Assembly (NCBI GenBank): GCA_011503125.2
Contig: WWBZ02000033.1
Coordinates: forward strand, 2,542,001 to 2,606,000
DNA length: 64,000 bases
Reading direction: 5' to 3'
Origin: Botryosphaeria dothidea
Lineage: Eukaryota > Ascomycota > Dothideomycetes > Botryosphaeriales > Botryosphaeriaceae
Shown: positions 10,501 to 22,107 of the stretch, one piece after another
Numbering within the stretch: position 1 is the stretch's first letter
Layout of the letters: every line of letters starts with the position of its first letter
Made by a program: the position numbers and the translations under genes
The notes under the pieces: generated by a model
Databases searched by the model: none
Told to the model about the DNA's origin: nothing
The model's input: the letters and a program-made list of their open reading frames with translations, nothing else

Positions 10501-13500
10501 CGCTAACGTTCTTCCGTTGATGCTCGGTGTCTTGGATCAAGATACATCCGTCAAACGCCTGCCATCTGAGCGTGTCCTTCATGCTTTCCTAATCTTCGGT
10601 TCCAGCGCAGAGGAATACATGCACCTAATTATCCCAGTAATTGTCCGCATGTTTGACAAACCTGGTCAACCACATGGCCTCCGCAAGTCAGCCATTGAGA
10701 CCATCGGACGCCTGTCAAGGCAGGTCAACATTTCCGAATTTGCCGCCATGATCATCCATCCCCTATCTAGAGTCCTCGCCGGCAATGACATTGCGCTCAA
10801 ACAGACAGCCCTTGATACGTTATCCGCTTTGATCTTCCAGCTTGGTCCTGACTACATTCATTTTATTCCTACGATCAACAAAATCCTTATTACGCACAAG
10901 GTTCCTCATTCCAATTACGCCCTGATCGTTTCGAAATTGCAGAGAGGAGAGCCTCTTCCTCAGGATCTCAGTCCGGATGAGCGGTACGGTGATGACGATG
11001 AGGACCATAACGCTGCTGAGATATCCACGAAAAAGCTGGCAGTCAACCAGCAACACCTTAAAAATGCTTGGGATGCCACTCAAAAGACAACGCGCGAGGA
11101 CTGGATTGAATGGATGAGACGTTTTAGTGTCGAGCTGTTGCGGGAATCTCCTCAACAGGCCCTCCGTGCTTGTACGCCTCTGGCAAGCGTCTACAATCCC
11201 ATCGCCAAGAGTCTATTCAATTCAGCTTTTGTCTCCTGCTGGACTGAATTGTACGACCAGTACCAGGAAGAACTCGTGCGATCTATCGAGATCGCGCTTG
11301 CTTCTCCAAACATCCCACCCGAAATCCTTCAAATTCTCCTCAATCTCGCTGAATTCATGGAGCATGACGACAAGGCACTCCCGATTGATGTCCGCACGCT
11401 AGGAATGTACGCTGCCAGGTGTCACGCTTACGCCAAGGCACTGCATTATAAGGAGCTGGAGTTCAACGCGGAGCAGAATGCTCGTGCAGTGGAGGCGCTT
11501 ATCAGCATCAACAACCAGCTGCAGCAGACTGATGCTGCTTTTGGTATTCTCCGAAAGGCGCAGAACTACCAGGACGTCGAATTGAAGGAAACTTGGTTTG
11601 AAAAGCTCGAGAAGTGGGAGGAGGCGCTCAAGTCGTACCAAAGGCGTGAGAAGGATGAGCCCGACTCGTTCGAAATTACCATGGGCAAGATGAAGTGTCT
11701 GCACGCCTTGGGTGAGTGGGATGTCCTGTCAACGCTAGCGCAAGACAAGTGGATACACGCTCCTCAGGAATACCGGAGGTCCATTGCTCCTTTGGCCGCC
11801 GCCGCCGCCTGGGGTCTCGGTCAGTGGGAGCTCATGGATCAGTACCTGTCTGTGATGAAGTCATCTTCTCCAGATTGGTCGTATTATGGAGCCATCCTGG
11901 CCATCCACCGGAACCAATTCGAGGAAGCTCAGAAGCACATTGCGAAGACTCGCGATGGTCTGGATACGCAGCTCAGCGCTGTCTTCGGTGAATCGTACCA
12001 GCGCGCCTACCTGCCGCTCGTTCGCGTGCAATTACTTGCAGAGCTTGAGGAAATCATTACCTACAAGCAGAATAGCAACAACCCTGAGAAGCAAGCGAGC
12101 ATGCGTGCAACTTGGACCAAGCGCCTACTTGGCTGCCAACCGAACCCCGAAATCTGGCAGAGAATGCTCAAAGTCCGCGCTCTTGTCATTTCACCAAGGG
12201 ATAGCATGCACATGTGGATCAAGTTCACCAATCTTTGCCGGAAAAACCAGAGAGTGGGTCTGGCTGAGAAGTCGTTGCGCTCACTCTTGGGTGGCACGCA
12301 CGAGGACATCTTCGGCTATGTTCGCAACCATGCCCACGAGATCCCGCACCCGATATCCTATGCTGTCTTCAAGTTTATGTGGTCGTCGGATCGCAATGAG
12401 GAGGCACTGGATCTCCTCAAGGACTTCACAGCCCGGGTTGCGGATGATCTTCAGATCAGATCAAAGGACGCCATGGGCCAGAATGGCAACATGCCGAACG
12501 GCATCAACGGTCACCACGGTGTCAATGGCCTGCATGGTGGAGGCTTTAGTGGTCTTGTGAATGGCATGAATGGTCTGAACCTGAACGGGTCTGGACTGGT
12601 CAACGGCACGAACCAGCATCATGGCGCAAATCATTTTGACCTTGCTGAGACTCAGAAACTTCTTGCTAAGTGCTATCTCAAGCAAGGCGAGTGGCAAACA
12701 CATCTCCATCACGGTGACTGGACACACGAACACGTCCACGAGATCTTGTCCGCCTATGCTGCAGCCACTCGATACAATCAGAACTGGTATAAGGCATGGC
12801 ATGCGTGGGCACTGGCTAACTTCGAGGTCGTGAATGCCATGTCGCCCCAGGCGGACCGAATCACGACAGACCTTCCTCCAAGTGCTGTTCACGAGCACAT
12901 TGTCCCGGCAATCCATGGCTTTTTCAAATCCATTTCGCTCTCCTCGTCCAGCTCGCTCCAGGATACCCTTCGTCTCCTCACTCTTTGGTTCGCCCATGGC
13001 GGCCATCCCGAAGTCAACACCGCCGTCACCGAAGGAGTCGGTACCGTGAGTATCGATACTTGGCTAGAGGTTATTCCGCAGCTTCTCGCGCGTATCAATC
13101 AGCCGAATGCCAGAGTACGGCAATCGATTCACAACTTGCTATCTGAAGTCGGCCGTGCTCACCCCCAGGCCCTGGTCTTCCCTCTCACCGTCTCAATGAA
13201 GTCAGACGTCACTCGCCGTTCCCGTTCAGCAACAGCTCTCATGGATGCCATGCGGCAACATTCTCCCAGGCTCGTTGAACAAGCCGATTTAGTCAGTCAC
13301 GAGCTTATCCGGATTGCTGTTCTTTGGCACGAACAGTGGCATGAGGGTCTGGAAGAAGCTTCCAGATTGTACTTTGGTGACCGCAACATCGAAGGCATGT
13401 TTGCAACTCTTGCACCGCTGCACGCCATGCTTGACAAAGGCCCTGAGACTCTTCGCGAAATATCCTTCATCCAATCGTTTGGTCGGGAGCTCCAGGAGGC

Positions 13501-14970
13501 ACGCGACTGGTGCCAGACTTTCCGTAATTCTGGAGAGGAGGGCGATTTGAACCAGGCTTGGGACCTTTACTACCAAGTTTTTAGGAAGATCGCCCGCCAG
13601 CTGCCCTCGCTGATGACACTTGAACTCCAATATGTCTCGCCCAAGCTAAAGGCGGTGCATGATCTTGACCTCGCCGTTCCTGGTACCTACCAGAGTGGAA
13701 AGCCCATCATCCGCATTCAATCGTTCGACCCAGTCTCCACAGTCATCCAGTCCAAGCAAAGACCTAGAAGACTGCAGATCAAGGGCAGCGATGGCGTCAA
13801 CTACATGTACGCTCTCAAGGGCCATGAAGATATCCGACAAGATGAGCGTGTCATGCAGCTCTTCGGCCTCGTCAACACGCTCCTTGACCACGATGCAGAA
13901 TCCCGTAAGCGTCACCTCAACATTCAGCGGTACCCGGCCATCCCTCTGTCGACTCAATCCGGTCTTCTTGGATGGGTACCGAACAGCGATACCCTTCATG
14001 TTCTCATCCGTGAGTACCGTGAGAGCCGGAAGATCTTGCTCAACATTGAGCACCGTATCATGCTGCAAATGGCTCCGGATTATGACTGCTTGACATTGAT
14101 GCAAAAGGTTGAAGTGTTTGGTTATGCCCTGGACAACACCACCGGTCAAGACCTCTACCGCGTGCTGTGGCTAAAGAGTAAGAGCTCTGAAGCTTGGCTT
14201 GACCGCCGCACCAACTACACTCGATCTTTGGCCGTGATGTCAATGGTCGGCTATATCTTGGGTCTTGGTGATCGTCACCCGTCCAATTTGATGCTTGACA
14301 AGGTTACAGGCAAGATCATTCACATTGATTTCGGTGACTGCTTCGAAGTGGCTATGCACCGCGAGAAGTACCCCGAGCGCGTACCGTTCCGCCTGACGAG
14401 AATGTTGACATACGCCATGGAAGTCAGCAACATCGAAGGCAGCTACCGTACAACCTGCGAGCACGTCATGCGCGTGTTGAGAAGCAACAAGGAGTCCGTT
14501 ATGGCCGTGCTAGAAGCCGTAAGTTAACCCCTTCCCCCTGGAATATGAAAGAATACCAGTGATTCTAACTCGAGCTTTGCGCTATCAAGTTCATCCACGA
14601 CCCACTCCTCAATTGGCGTCTCGGCAACCGCGAATCGCCACCAGAACCTTCCTTTGTCTCACAGCGTCGCGCCTCGATCATCGGCCCCGATGGCGCGCCC
14701 GGCGAGCGTCCTGAATCATCGTTCAGGCCGCGCCATCGCTCCAGCATCGCGCCTCCCGGCGCCGGCGGACCGAACGAGCCCGAGGCGAAGGAGGAGCAGA
14801 ATGCCCGTGCGCTGCAGGTCCTATCGCGCGTCAAGCAGAAGTTGACGGGCAGAGACTTCAAGCCGCAGGAGGAGTTAAACGTCAATGCGCAGGTGGACAG
14901 GCTGATCCGCGAGGCGACGAACCTGGAGAACTTGTGCCAGCATTACATTGGTTGGTGCAGTTTCTGGTAA
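7568..14970 (+). CDS. tor: Target of rapamycin (TOR) phosphatidylinositol kinase-related protein kinase
   Basis: Four exons: 7568-7623, 7673-7737, 7794-14518 and 14590-14970, with introns of 49, 56 and 71 bp. They give 2408 residues, the usual TOR length. The N-terminal half is HEAT repeats. The FAT domain starts near residue 1243 and carries an Asn/Gly/His-rich insert at ~1603-1657. The FRB domain (~1877-1977) contains [19 protein letters not shown] with Ser1897, the position known to govern rapamycin-FKBP12 binding, and NQAWDLYY. The kinase domain has the catalytic loop GDRHPSN (Asp2200) and IDFGD (Asp2219). The last exon restores [11 protein letters not shown] and the FATC end [14 protein letters not shown] is the catalytic subunit of TORC1/TORC2 and controls growth, translation and autophagy. 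Without the last splice the protein would stop at VS after residue 2282 and lose FATC. Confidence 0.97.
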
Positions 14971-15595
14971 GAAGCTCGAGGGTGCGGATCGAAGGGATGT
15001 TGTGTGGCTGTCTTCTCTTTCCTCTTTTTCCTCCCCTTTGCGTTCTTCTTGGGAGTGCATGTGCATGCGTGTATGTTCAGGGTTCCTTCACCAAACGGTC
15101 TCTTTTTTCCTTTCCTCCTCACGGCTGGCTAGCATCAGGACGGCGTGGTGGTTGGTGGGAGAAGACACTAATTATGCGACTGCTTTGACCTTTCTGGTTT
15201 CCTTTCTTGCGTGTGGTGGTCTGAGGGAGCTTGATTATGGGCTATTTCTCTCTTTCTCTACGAGATTTCTTTGTGATTGATTGGGGAGTGGGCTAGCATG
15301 GGATTCCAAGCGTGGGCATGATACGGGCGTTCTTTTCTTCTATGCGAATTTTGAAAAATGCAGGTTTCTCATCTTCTCAGTCTTTATGTATTATCAAAAA
15401 TTGATACCTCTCTCGCGACGGCAGGGAAACAAAAATGAGTTTGCTTTTGACTTTGACACTCTTCCCCGATTTGCTACTATCTGTATTTGGGTGATAGATG
15501 TGGAATCTATGCCATCCCCTTTCAACATATCCTTTGCCTCTTCTCCTTGTCGTTCAAAAGTCGAACTCCGGGTATCTTCTTCCCGATTAACATTC
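14971..15595. other. Convergent 3' flanks of TOR and the CENP-H gene
   Basis: T-rich sequence between two convergent stops, consistent with overlapping terminators and 3' UTRs. Small open frames here have no family features. Nothing else seen. Confidence 0.6.
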
Positions 15596-16748
15596 CTAAC
15601 GGCCCTCTTCTTCAACGACCTCGTCCTCATCCTCCAGCACCAACTCCCGCAACTCCTCATCCCCCGCCCAGTCCGCCCCGCTGCCCACTACCACCCCCGC
15701 CACCACGCCCTTTACCGTCCGCCACCGGCGGCGAGCGGCCGCGACGTTCTTCTCGGCGGCGAGCAGCGCATCGTGCAGCTTTGGATCGTTCGCAGCCAGG
15801 GCCGCGACTTCCTCCTCGGTGGTGCTCGATGCGGGTGCGGCGAGCGAGAGCAGGGTGGAGGCGAGGGCGGCATTCTTGGTGTTTGTGGCGGCGAGAGACT
15901 TTGAGGTGCTAGCGAGACGGGTGGTTGCGGCGGTGTGCTGGCGGGTTAGGTCGGAGAGGTGGAGGGAGAGGAGATCGCGGGTGTGGATATGGGGGAGGAG
16001 ACGTCTATTCTTTGTGTCAGGGATGAGGCGGTACATTGAGACTTCTGCTGTAGGGATGTGGACGGAGGAGGGGTAGAGAAGATTGGCGGGAAAGGAGAGT
16101 CGGTTGGAGCATTGGAGTTTTCTCTTTCTCTCTGTTCAACTCACCTCTCCTCATATGAAGCACTGGAGCCGCCGTGGACAGCTTTGATGACGGGATCGGT
16201 GATGAGGACTTGGTCGGTGATTTTGTTGCGTAGGAGGTACGACGCTCGTGCTTCCATAGCTTCGCGCTCGGCGGCGATCAGCTGTTGGGCTACCTCGTCA
16301 TCTGAAAGGTCCTCAGCCGGGGGAGCGGATGAGACGTCTACGAGATGCGTTAGGGTGGCGTATGAACGGGAGTTCGTATAGCCCAAAGTGGCCCACTAAG
16401 TATATAGTGGTTGCTATCGGGGAATAGAATGCACGTGTTCATGGAAACGCCATGTTCATTGGTCGCAGAATTGCAGATTTTATCGGCAGATGATTTGGTC
16501 TTGCTACATGACGGATGGCGGAATCATGGGGAAAAAGAAGGAGGGAAAAGAAGTGGCAACATACCATTCTGGTGGGCTTCCAGCAGGCTGCGCTCAAGCT
16601 CGAGCTCGCGTATTTGATCGAAGAGCTGTAGAGTAAGCTTCTCTTTTTCGCTCAGCACGAGCGACCTGACTTCGGCGGAGCTCAAGATGTCGTCTTCGGG
16701 TTCCTGTGGGTTCGGCGCTGGAAGCGCATGATTGCTGCCGTCATCCAT
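15596..16748 (-). CDS. CENP-H-like inner kinetochore protein
   Basis: Three exons: 16565-16748, 16145-16337 and 15596-16004, with introns of 227 and 140 bp. They encode 261 residues. Exon 1 (SEKEKLTLQLFDQIRELELERSLLEA) is a coiled coil. The join to exon 2 gives HQND-VSSAPPAEDLSDDEV. Exon 2 holds DQVLITDPVIKAVHGG, typical of CENP-H/Fta3. The second join, at an AATAG acceptor 13 nt after CTGAC, gives YEE-RRLLPHIHTRD. The C-terminus has RRRWRTVKGVV followed by GSGADWAGDEELRELVL, the conserved end of the family. CENP-H works with CENP-I/K in the constitutive centromere-associated network. The gene is convergent with TOR and divergent from Atg11. The assignment rests on motif recall, and the first intron is long enough that a small extra exon cannot be excluded. 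Confidence 0.8.
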
Positions 16749-17267
16749 GATCGTCGATAGGTACGCGTGACATGGGCCGCAATGAACGGAGGCGCGCGTG
16801 TTGGTGTTGTCTCGGGGGACGCGCCGCTAACTAAAGTAAGGCACCCGTTCAGAAGCCGCACGGCCACAGCTGCCTAGGTATCCATGGAATTCGTTGCCGC
16901 TAGTCGACCACTCTCTGCGAGGTAAAGAGCCCCTCAGCCACGTCACTTCTGCTCAACACTGAGCAGACTCCATCAGGCTGAACCTTCGGAGCCTGGACGA
17001 GCAGCAGGCAGCACCCACTGCGTTCAAGCCGGTGTCAAAGGCTGGACCCTTCTACCCGACTCGAACTAGCATATCCCGGCATCGGCACGGTTGGTGTGGC
17101 TGAAGCTAGGGCGCTGCCGGTCATTTGAGCTGTGCGCACCGACTGCCGGCTCCGAGCGCGCCATCATCATCACCGCCTAACCCCAGTGCTCGCTCTCTCG
17201 GGCATGTCGCGAGCGAGCACTGCACCTCTCCCCTTCACCACCCGCACAGTCGGCCAGCGGCAGCCGC
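16749..17267. promoter_or_regulatory. Divergent promoter between the CENP-H gene and Atg11
   Basis: A 519-bp intergenic space from which both genes must be transcribed outward. Pyrimidine-rich stretches precede the Atg11 start. No specific factor-binding site could be assigned with confidence. Confidence 0.5.
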
Positions 17268-20200
17268 ATGTCGCTGTCAGTCTTCGTCGCCCACTCGGGC
17301 AAACGGCTCGACGCCGACCCCGTCGTCTTCAGCTCTCTCGACGCTCTCAAGGCCTGGATTAACAATGCCACCAAGATCCCGCCCCAGGACCAGATCCTGC
17401 TCACCCCGCGCGGAAAGCACGTCAAGCTACAGACTCTACTAACAGAGGTAAGCTGCCTGTTTGTCCTTTGCCAGACTTCAGATTTCAGAAAATAACAAGG
17501 GCTGCGCGACTACAGAAGGAGATCTTCCTCTACGACCGCGACCTCTTTGCTCTCCCGGCGCCCGAGAACCTCGACCACCTCGTACCCCCCGAACCGCTAC
17601 CGAAGGATTTCCAGCCAGCAAAACCCCCAGATACCCTCTCCAACCAGAACGACCTAGCGGCATGGCAGAACCTGTTCAAAGCGCGTCGCGACTGGGCGGC
17701 GAACTTGCGCGAGCAATGCCGCTCCATGGCTGCCGCGGCCCGTGAGTGTCTGGGTGAGCAGGCTGTCGTCGAGCGCGGCGTGCGCGTCGCCACCAGCAAC
17801 CACGAGACGCACATTCGGAGTCTAGAACAGAAGCAGGCCGAAGCTCGCGCTTGGTTTGACGCCGTGGCAAAGGAACAGGAGGAGTGCGTGCAGTCGTGGG
17901 AGGCTGACCTCGCGCGCCTCAACTCCATCCCCGCGAGCCAGCTATTTCGCCGCTTCATATCCACCCTCGGTAACGACACTCCGCGCAAACAGTCGAGAAA
18001 GAATAGCGACGCCCGCACTACTCTCGACACTTTTGTGAACGTGGACAAGGCCAAGAAGGCGGCTTCGGTTAGCAACTCGATTTTGGACGAGCTGGAGGGT
18101 CGGATTGTGGATATGGACAAGCAGATCGAGAAGATCAGGGCCGAGTACAACGAGCTGCAAAATGCCGTGGACCAGAGCCAGATGCACTCTTCGTACAATT
18201 ATCAGGACGAGCCGATGCGTCTCTTCGAGGAGATTGATGTACTGGTGAGGAAGGTGGACTCGGATTACGAGCACGTACTTGGTCTTCCGGGCCTCCCTAA
18301 ATCGGTCGCACAAGCTTCGAAAATGGCGCTTCTACATACCCGCAACTATCTGCCCTCCCTCAAGGATTACAGCGTCGAAATGAGCGATTTGCTGAAGCAT
18401 TCCGTTGAGAGAAAGAACTCAGCAGCTCGACTTGCCGTTGAGCATCTTCAGACGATTGCCGGGATCGAATCGACACTTGCTGGTGCTAATGCAACGATTG
18501 CTTCCATCGAAATCGCGCCCGAAAGCCAGGATGCGCTCGAAGCACTATCCGTCATCTCAAAGATGCCGTATATCTACGGTATCCTTCTCGTCGAGGCTGT
18601 GCGCAGGCATGAATGGGCGGAAAAATTGAAGAAGGACTCGTCCGCTTTGGCCGAAGAGATAGCAGGATACCGAGAAGAGGAGGAACGGAGAAGGAAGAGG
18701 TGGCTGAAGAACAATGGTGACGTAATAAGTTTGGATGTTGCGCACGACAATGCGTTAGGGATCGATATCAACGTTCAGGGCCAAAATGCAGGTTGGCCTA
18801 CCGTCACCCGTCAGGACTTTCAGGACTATTTGAATGTCCTCGCCAGCCTTGGTGGTCTAGATTCTATCGTGGAACCGCTTTCTCAGGCCTTTAAGGATCT
18901 CGATCGCCCGACTCGGCAACAGATCAAGCATGCGAAGGGGTTTAAGACGGGAAGTGTTCACGATGGGTTGGGCAAGGGATCACTATTGCTTCGTGGAGAA
19001 GACGAGACACGCGTCCTAAGGGAGTCAATGTCAAAGATGGAAGAAGAACTGAAAAGTTCAAAAAGCAGAGTTCGGAAGCTGGAAGATCTTCTGCACCGCC
19101 AAAGCCACATCAGTCGTCTTTCGATCGGAAGTGGAGTTGCTCCGCCAACATATCAGATGCCAGAGACTCCTGTGATGGAGCAGTACCCTGCCGTCGCTTC
19201 ACCGAGGCCACAAGAAACGCTTTCTCGGCATTCCTCCGTCTCTTCTCGCAAGTATTCCGCCAACAAAAGTGCCGAGGAGCGAACTTTAGCCCAGCGCATC
19301 GTGCAACTTGAGAACGAGTTGAGGGTTGAGAAGGAGGCGAGAGTAAACCTTGAGAAGGAGCACTCCGCACGTGCGGATGCTGTCAACGACCTTCAACGTC
19401 ATGTGGAAGAGCGCGTATCTACCAACAAGGATCTCATGGAGAACATGGAGTCCATGCAAAAAGACTGGTCCGATGAGCGCCGTTCTCTCGAGGAAGATAT
19501 CAAGAAGCTTCGCTACCGAAATGAGGAGCTCGAAGAGGAACTAGATAGGAACCTCGGTAGCCGCGACCACGAAAGGGCTGGCCACGACGAGAGGAGACAA
19601 GAACTGGAGGCAGAGCTTGAGCAGATGCGCAAGGATGCTGAGGAAGAAATCCAGCGTGAGCGAGAGCGCGCCGAGACGGTCGAACGCACTCTTCAGGAAC
19701 TTGAGAATGCTCAATCTGAGCGGAAGGTCACACTTCAGAGCGCATTTTCGTCTCTTGCTAAAGACGAAAGCCTTCCGGAGAACAGCGTCCTGTTAGCGAA
19801 TGAGCTCGAGAAGCTGGCTCAAAAGTCTAAGGACTATGCACGTGAGCTTGCTGAAGCTGTGGAGAAGGCTAAGTCAGAGAATGAGGCCCTCACCACTGCT
19901 GCTGCGAAGCAACGTAATGAACTTGAGGCACAGATCAGGACGCACGAATCTGAAATTGCTAAGAAGAGCGAGGAGCTTGCAATGGAAAGTGCCAGAGCCA
20001 GTTCCCTGGCCGAGGAGCTGAAGGACGAACGCAGCCACTTGGAAAATCTGCGTGCAAAATTCGCGGAGGGTGAGACGGGCGCTGAGGCTCTGCGTCAGCG
20101 GGTCACGGAAGAGGAAGCCAAGGTCGAACGCCTCTCGACAGAGCTTGCCGAAGTGAAGGCACATGTTACCACCTTAGAGAAGTCTTTGGCTGAGCTCCAA

Positions 20201-21741
20201 GACAAGCACAACACGCTGCAAGATAACTCCACCAATGGTGTCTCCCGATCCGAACAACAGGCGAAGCGTGCTAGAGAACTGTCTGAGAGGCTTCTGGCCA
20301 ACAACGACCGACTGCACAGATTGCTGGAAACGCTTGGGTTTGCCGTCACTCAGCAAGACAACCAAATGGTGATCCAGCGGGCTTCCAGGCTTGCCGGTCA
20401 GAGCTCCGTCCTTCCTGGGGATGGTTCAACGGCGATGACCCGCAGTGTGTCCTCTCCACCATCATTCAAGAGGCTCCTTGAAAACTCTCAGGTCCTTGAG
20501 GCGCTCAAATGGACTGAGCAAGAGAATCCTGACGCTGAGGGAGTCAAGTTCGCTGAGTTCATGACCACCATTAGCAGATTCGACATCGAGATATTCAGTG
20601 AAGCCATCACCAAGCGGATGAGGGACATGGAGCACACAGCGCGGAAGTGGCAGCGGGAGGCTCGTACCTACCGTGACAAATCCCATCGGTACCAGAGTGA
20701 GGCACACGAGAAGATCGCCATCCGCGGTTTCAAGGAGGGCGATCTCGCCCTCTTCCTTCCAACCCGCAACCAAGCCACCCGCCCCTGGGCCGCTTTCAAT
20801 GTCGGTGCTCCCCACTACTTCCTCCGCGAACAGGAATCGCACCGTTTGCACAGCAAGGAGTGGCTTGTTGCCCGTATCACTAAAGTCGAGGAGCGCGTCG
20901 TCGACCTCTCCAAGTCGATGGACACCACACGCGGTAGCGACGGCCGCTCCATCACCAGTGAGCGTAGCGGCTTCTCGTACGAAGACGACAACCCCTTCGA
21001 GCTGTCAGACGGACTGCGCTGGCACCTGGTCGAAGCGGCGGAGGAGAAGGTTGGCGCGCCGCTGACGCCAGGGCTGGGAAAGAGCACCGTTGACAGCACG
21101 AAGGTGGACGCCAAGGGCAGCATTCGTATGAAGAAGAGTCTGATTGGTAACGATGCGAGCAAGACGCTGAACAAGAGCTTGGACAGCCGTCGTAGCAGCG
21201 CGGGGTCGAAGAGAAGCGTGACCACTGCCAACAACAAAGCTGCGGGGTCATCGTCGCCGGCACAGAAAAACGGCGACGCGGGCGAAGAGGTCAGAGCATC
21301 CGTCCAGTAGAGCGTGCGACGAGGGGGAAGAGGGGCCATGGTAATTGCCATCCCTCTCTTTTTCTCCTCTTAAATTTTCTTCCTTTCATGTGCTCTTGGA
21401 GTTCTTCCATAGCTGACATTTTCTATTGGTTACGCGTCGAACAGGTTTTAGCTCAGACTCCTTCAGCGACTGCTACACTCGCTTCACCTATTCCGAACAG
21501 CGAGCAGGATAGCGTCGATGGGCCCCGGTCCGGCTCGTCGCCGAGTAAAGCCGCGTCGGCGCTTGCGGCCGCAGGTGCTGCTGCTACGCCTGCGACTAAT
21601 GGCAAGGACAATGGCCCCTCCTCGCCGTCGAAGCGGCAGCAACGGCAGCCGCATCAGGGACATCAAGCGCGAAAGAGTGGATTCTTTGATTCGCTGTGGC
21701 AGTTGGATATCAGTTACGAGAGAGGCAAGACGAAGGAGTGA
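17268..21741 (+). CDS. atg11: Autophagy-related protein 11 (selective-autophagy scaffold)
   Basis: Exon 1 17268-17447 encodes MSLSVFVAHSGKRLDADP through LQTLLTE; a 68-bp intron follows. Exon 2 starts at 17516 with KEIFLYDRDLF, the typical Atg11 joint. Long coiled coils fill roughly residues 150-1020. The conserved C-terminal part (residues ~1110-1230) has GDLALFLPTRNQATRPWAAF, PHYFL and EWLVARI. Atg11 bridges cargo receptors to the Atg1 kinase and Atg9 at the phagophore assembly site. Exon 2 can end at a TAG at 21308-21310, but a donor at 21290 (GTCAGA), branch-like GCTGACAT and acceptor at 21444 join in frame to a third exon (21445-21741). That exon ends FDSLWQLDISYERGKTKE, which looks like a conserved terminal motif. 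The spliced form would be 1416 residues. The family call is very sure, the last exon less so. Confidence 0.92.
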
Positions 21742-22107
21742 GGGCACACTTGATGGATTGGGGCAAGTGAAAGGAAGCGGGTAGGAAGTTTTCATTTTGT
21801 TGCTCGATCTTCTGATTGCTTATGCGGTCTCTTTACGATACCAATGTGTTTTTTTCATGGACGGATCTAGCGATCTTAAGATGGGAGGCCACGGTCGTTC
21901 TCTTGGACGGTCGGTTCGCAGTTGGATGGATAGGAAGAGAGGTACTCGATAGGCTAGTTATTAGTGAGAGAATGATTTATGGAGAATATTGGTAGATCGC
22001 GAGTAAAGATTGGCTGTGTGAAGTGGGAAGTATAGTTCCGAGGTGATCGAATTGCATTAGACATCTATAGGATATAGGTTCTTCCTCCGCAGTTGTTATT
22101 ACGAGTT
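21742..22107. other. Intergenic, Atg11 3' flank
   Basis: AT-richer than the preceding gene, with no open frame of interest. It separates Atg11 from the decayed tract. Nothing else seen. Confidence 0.6.
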
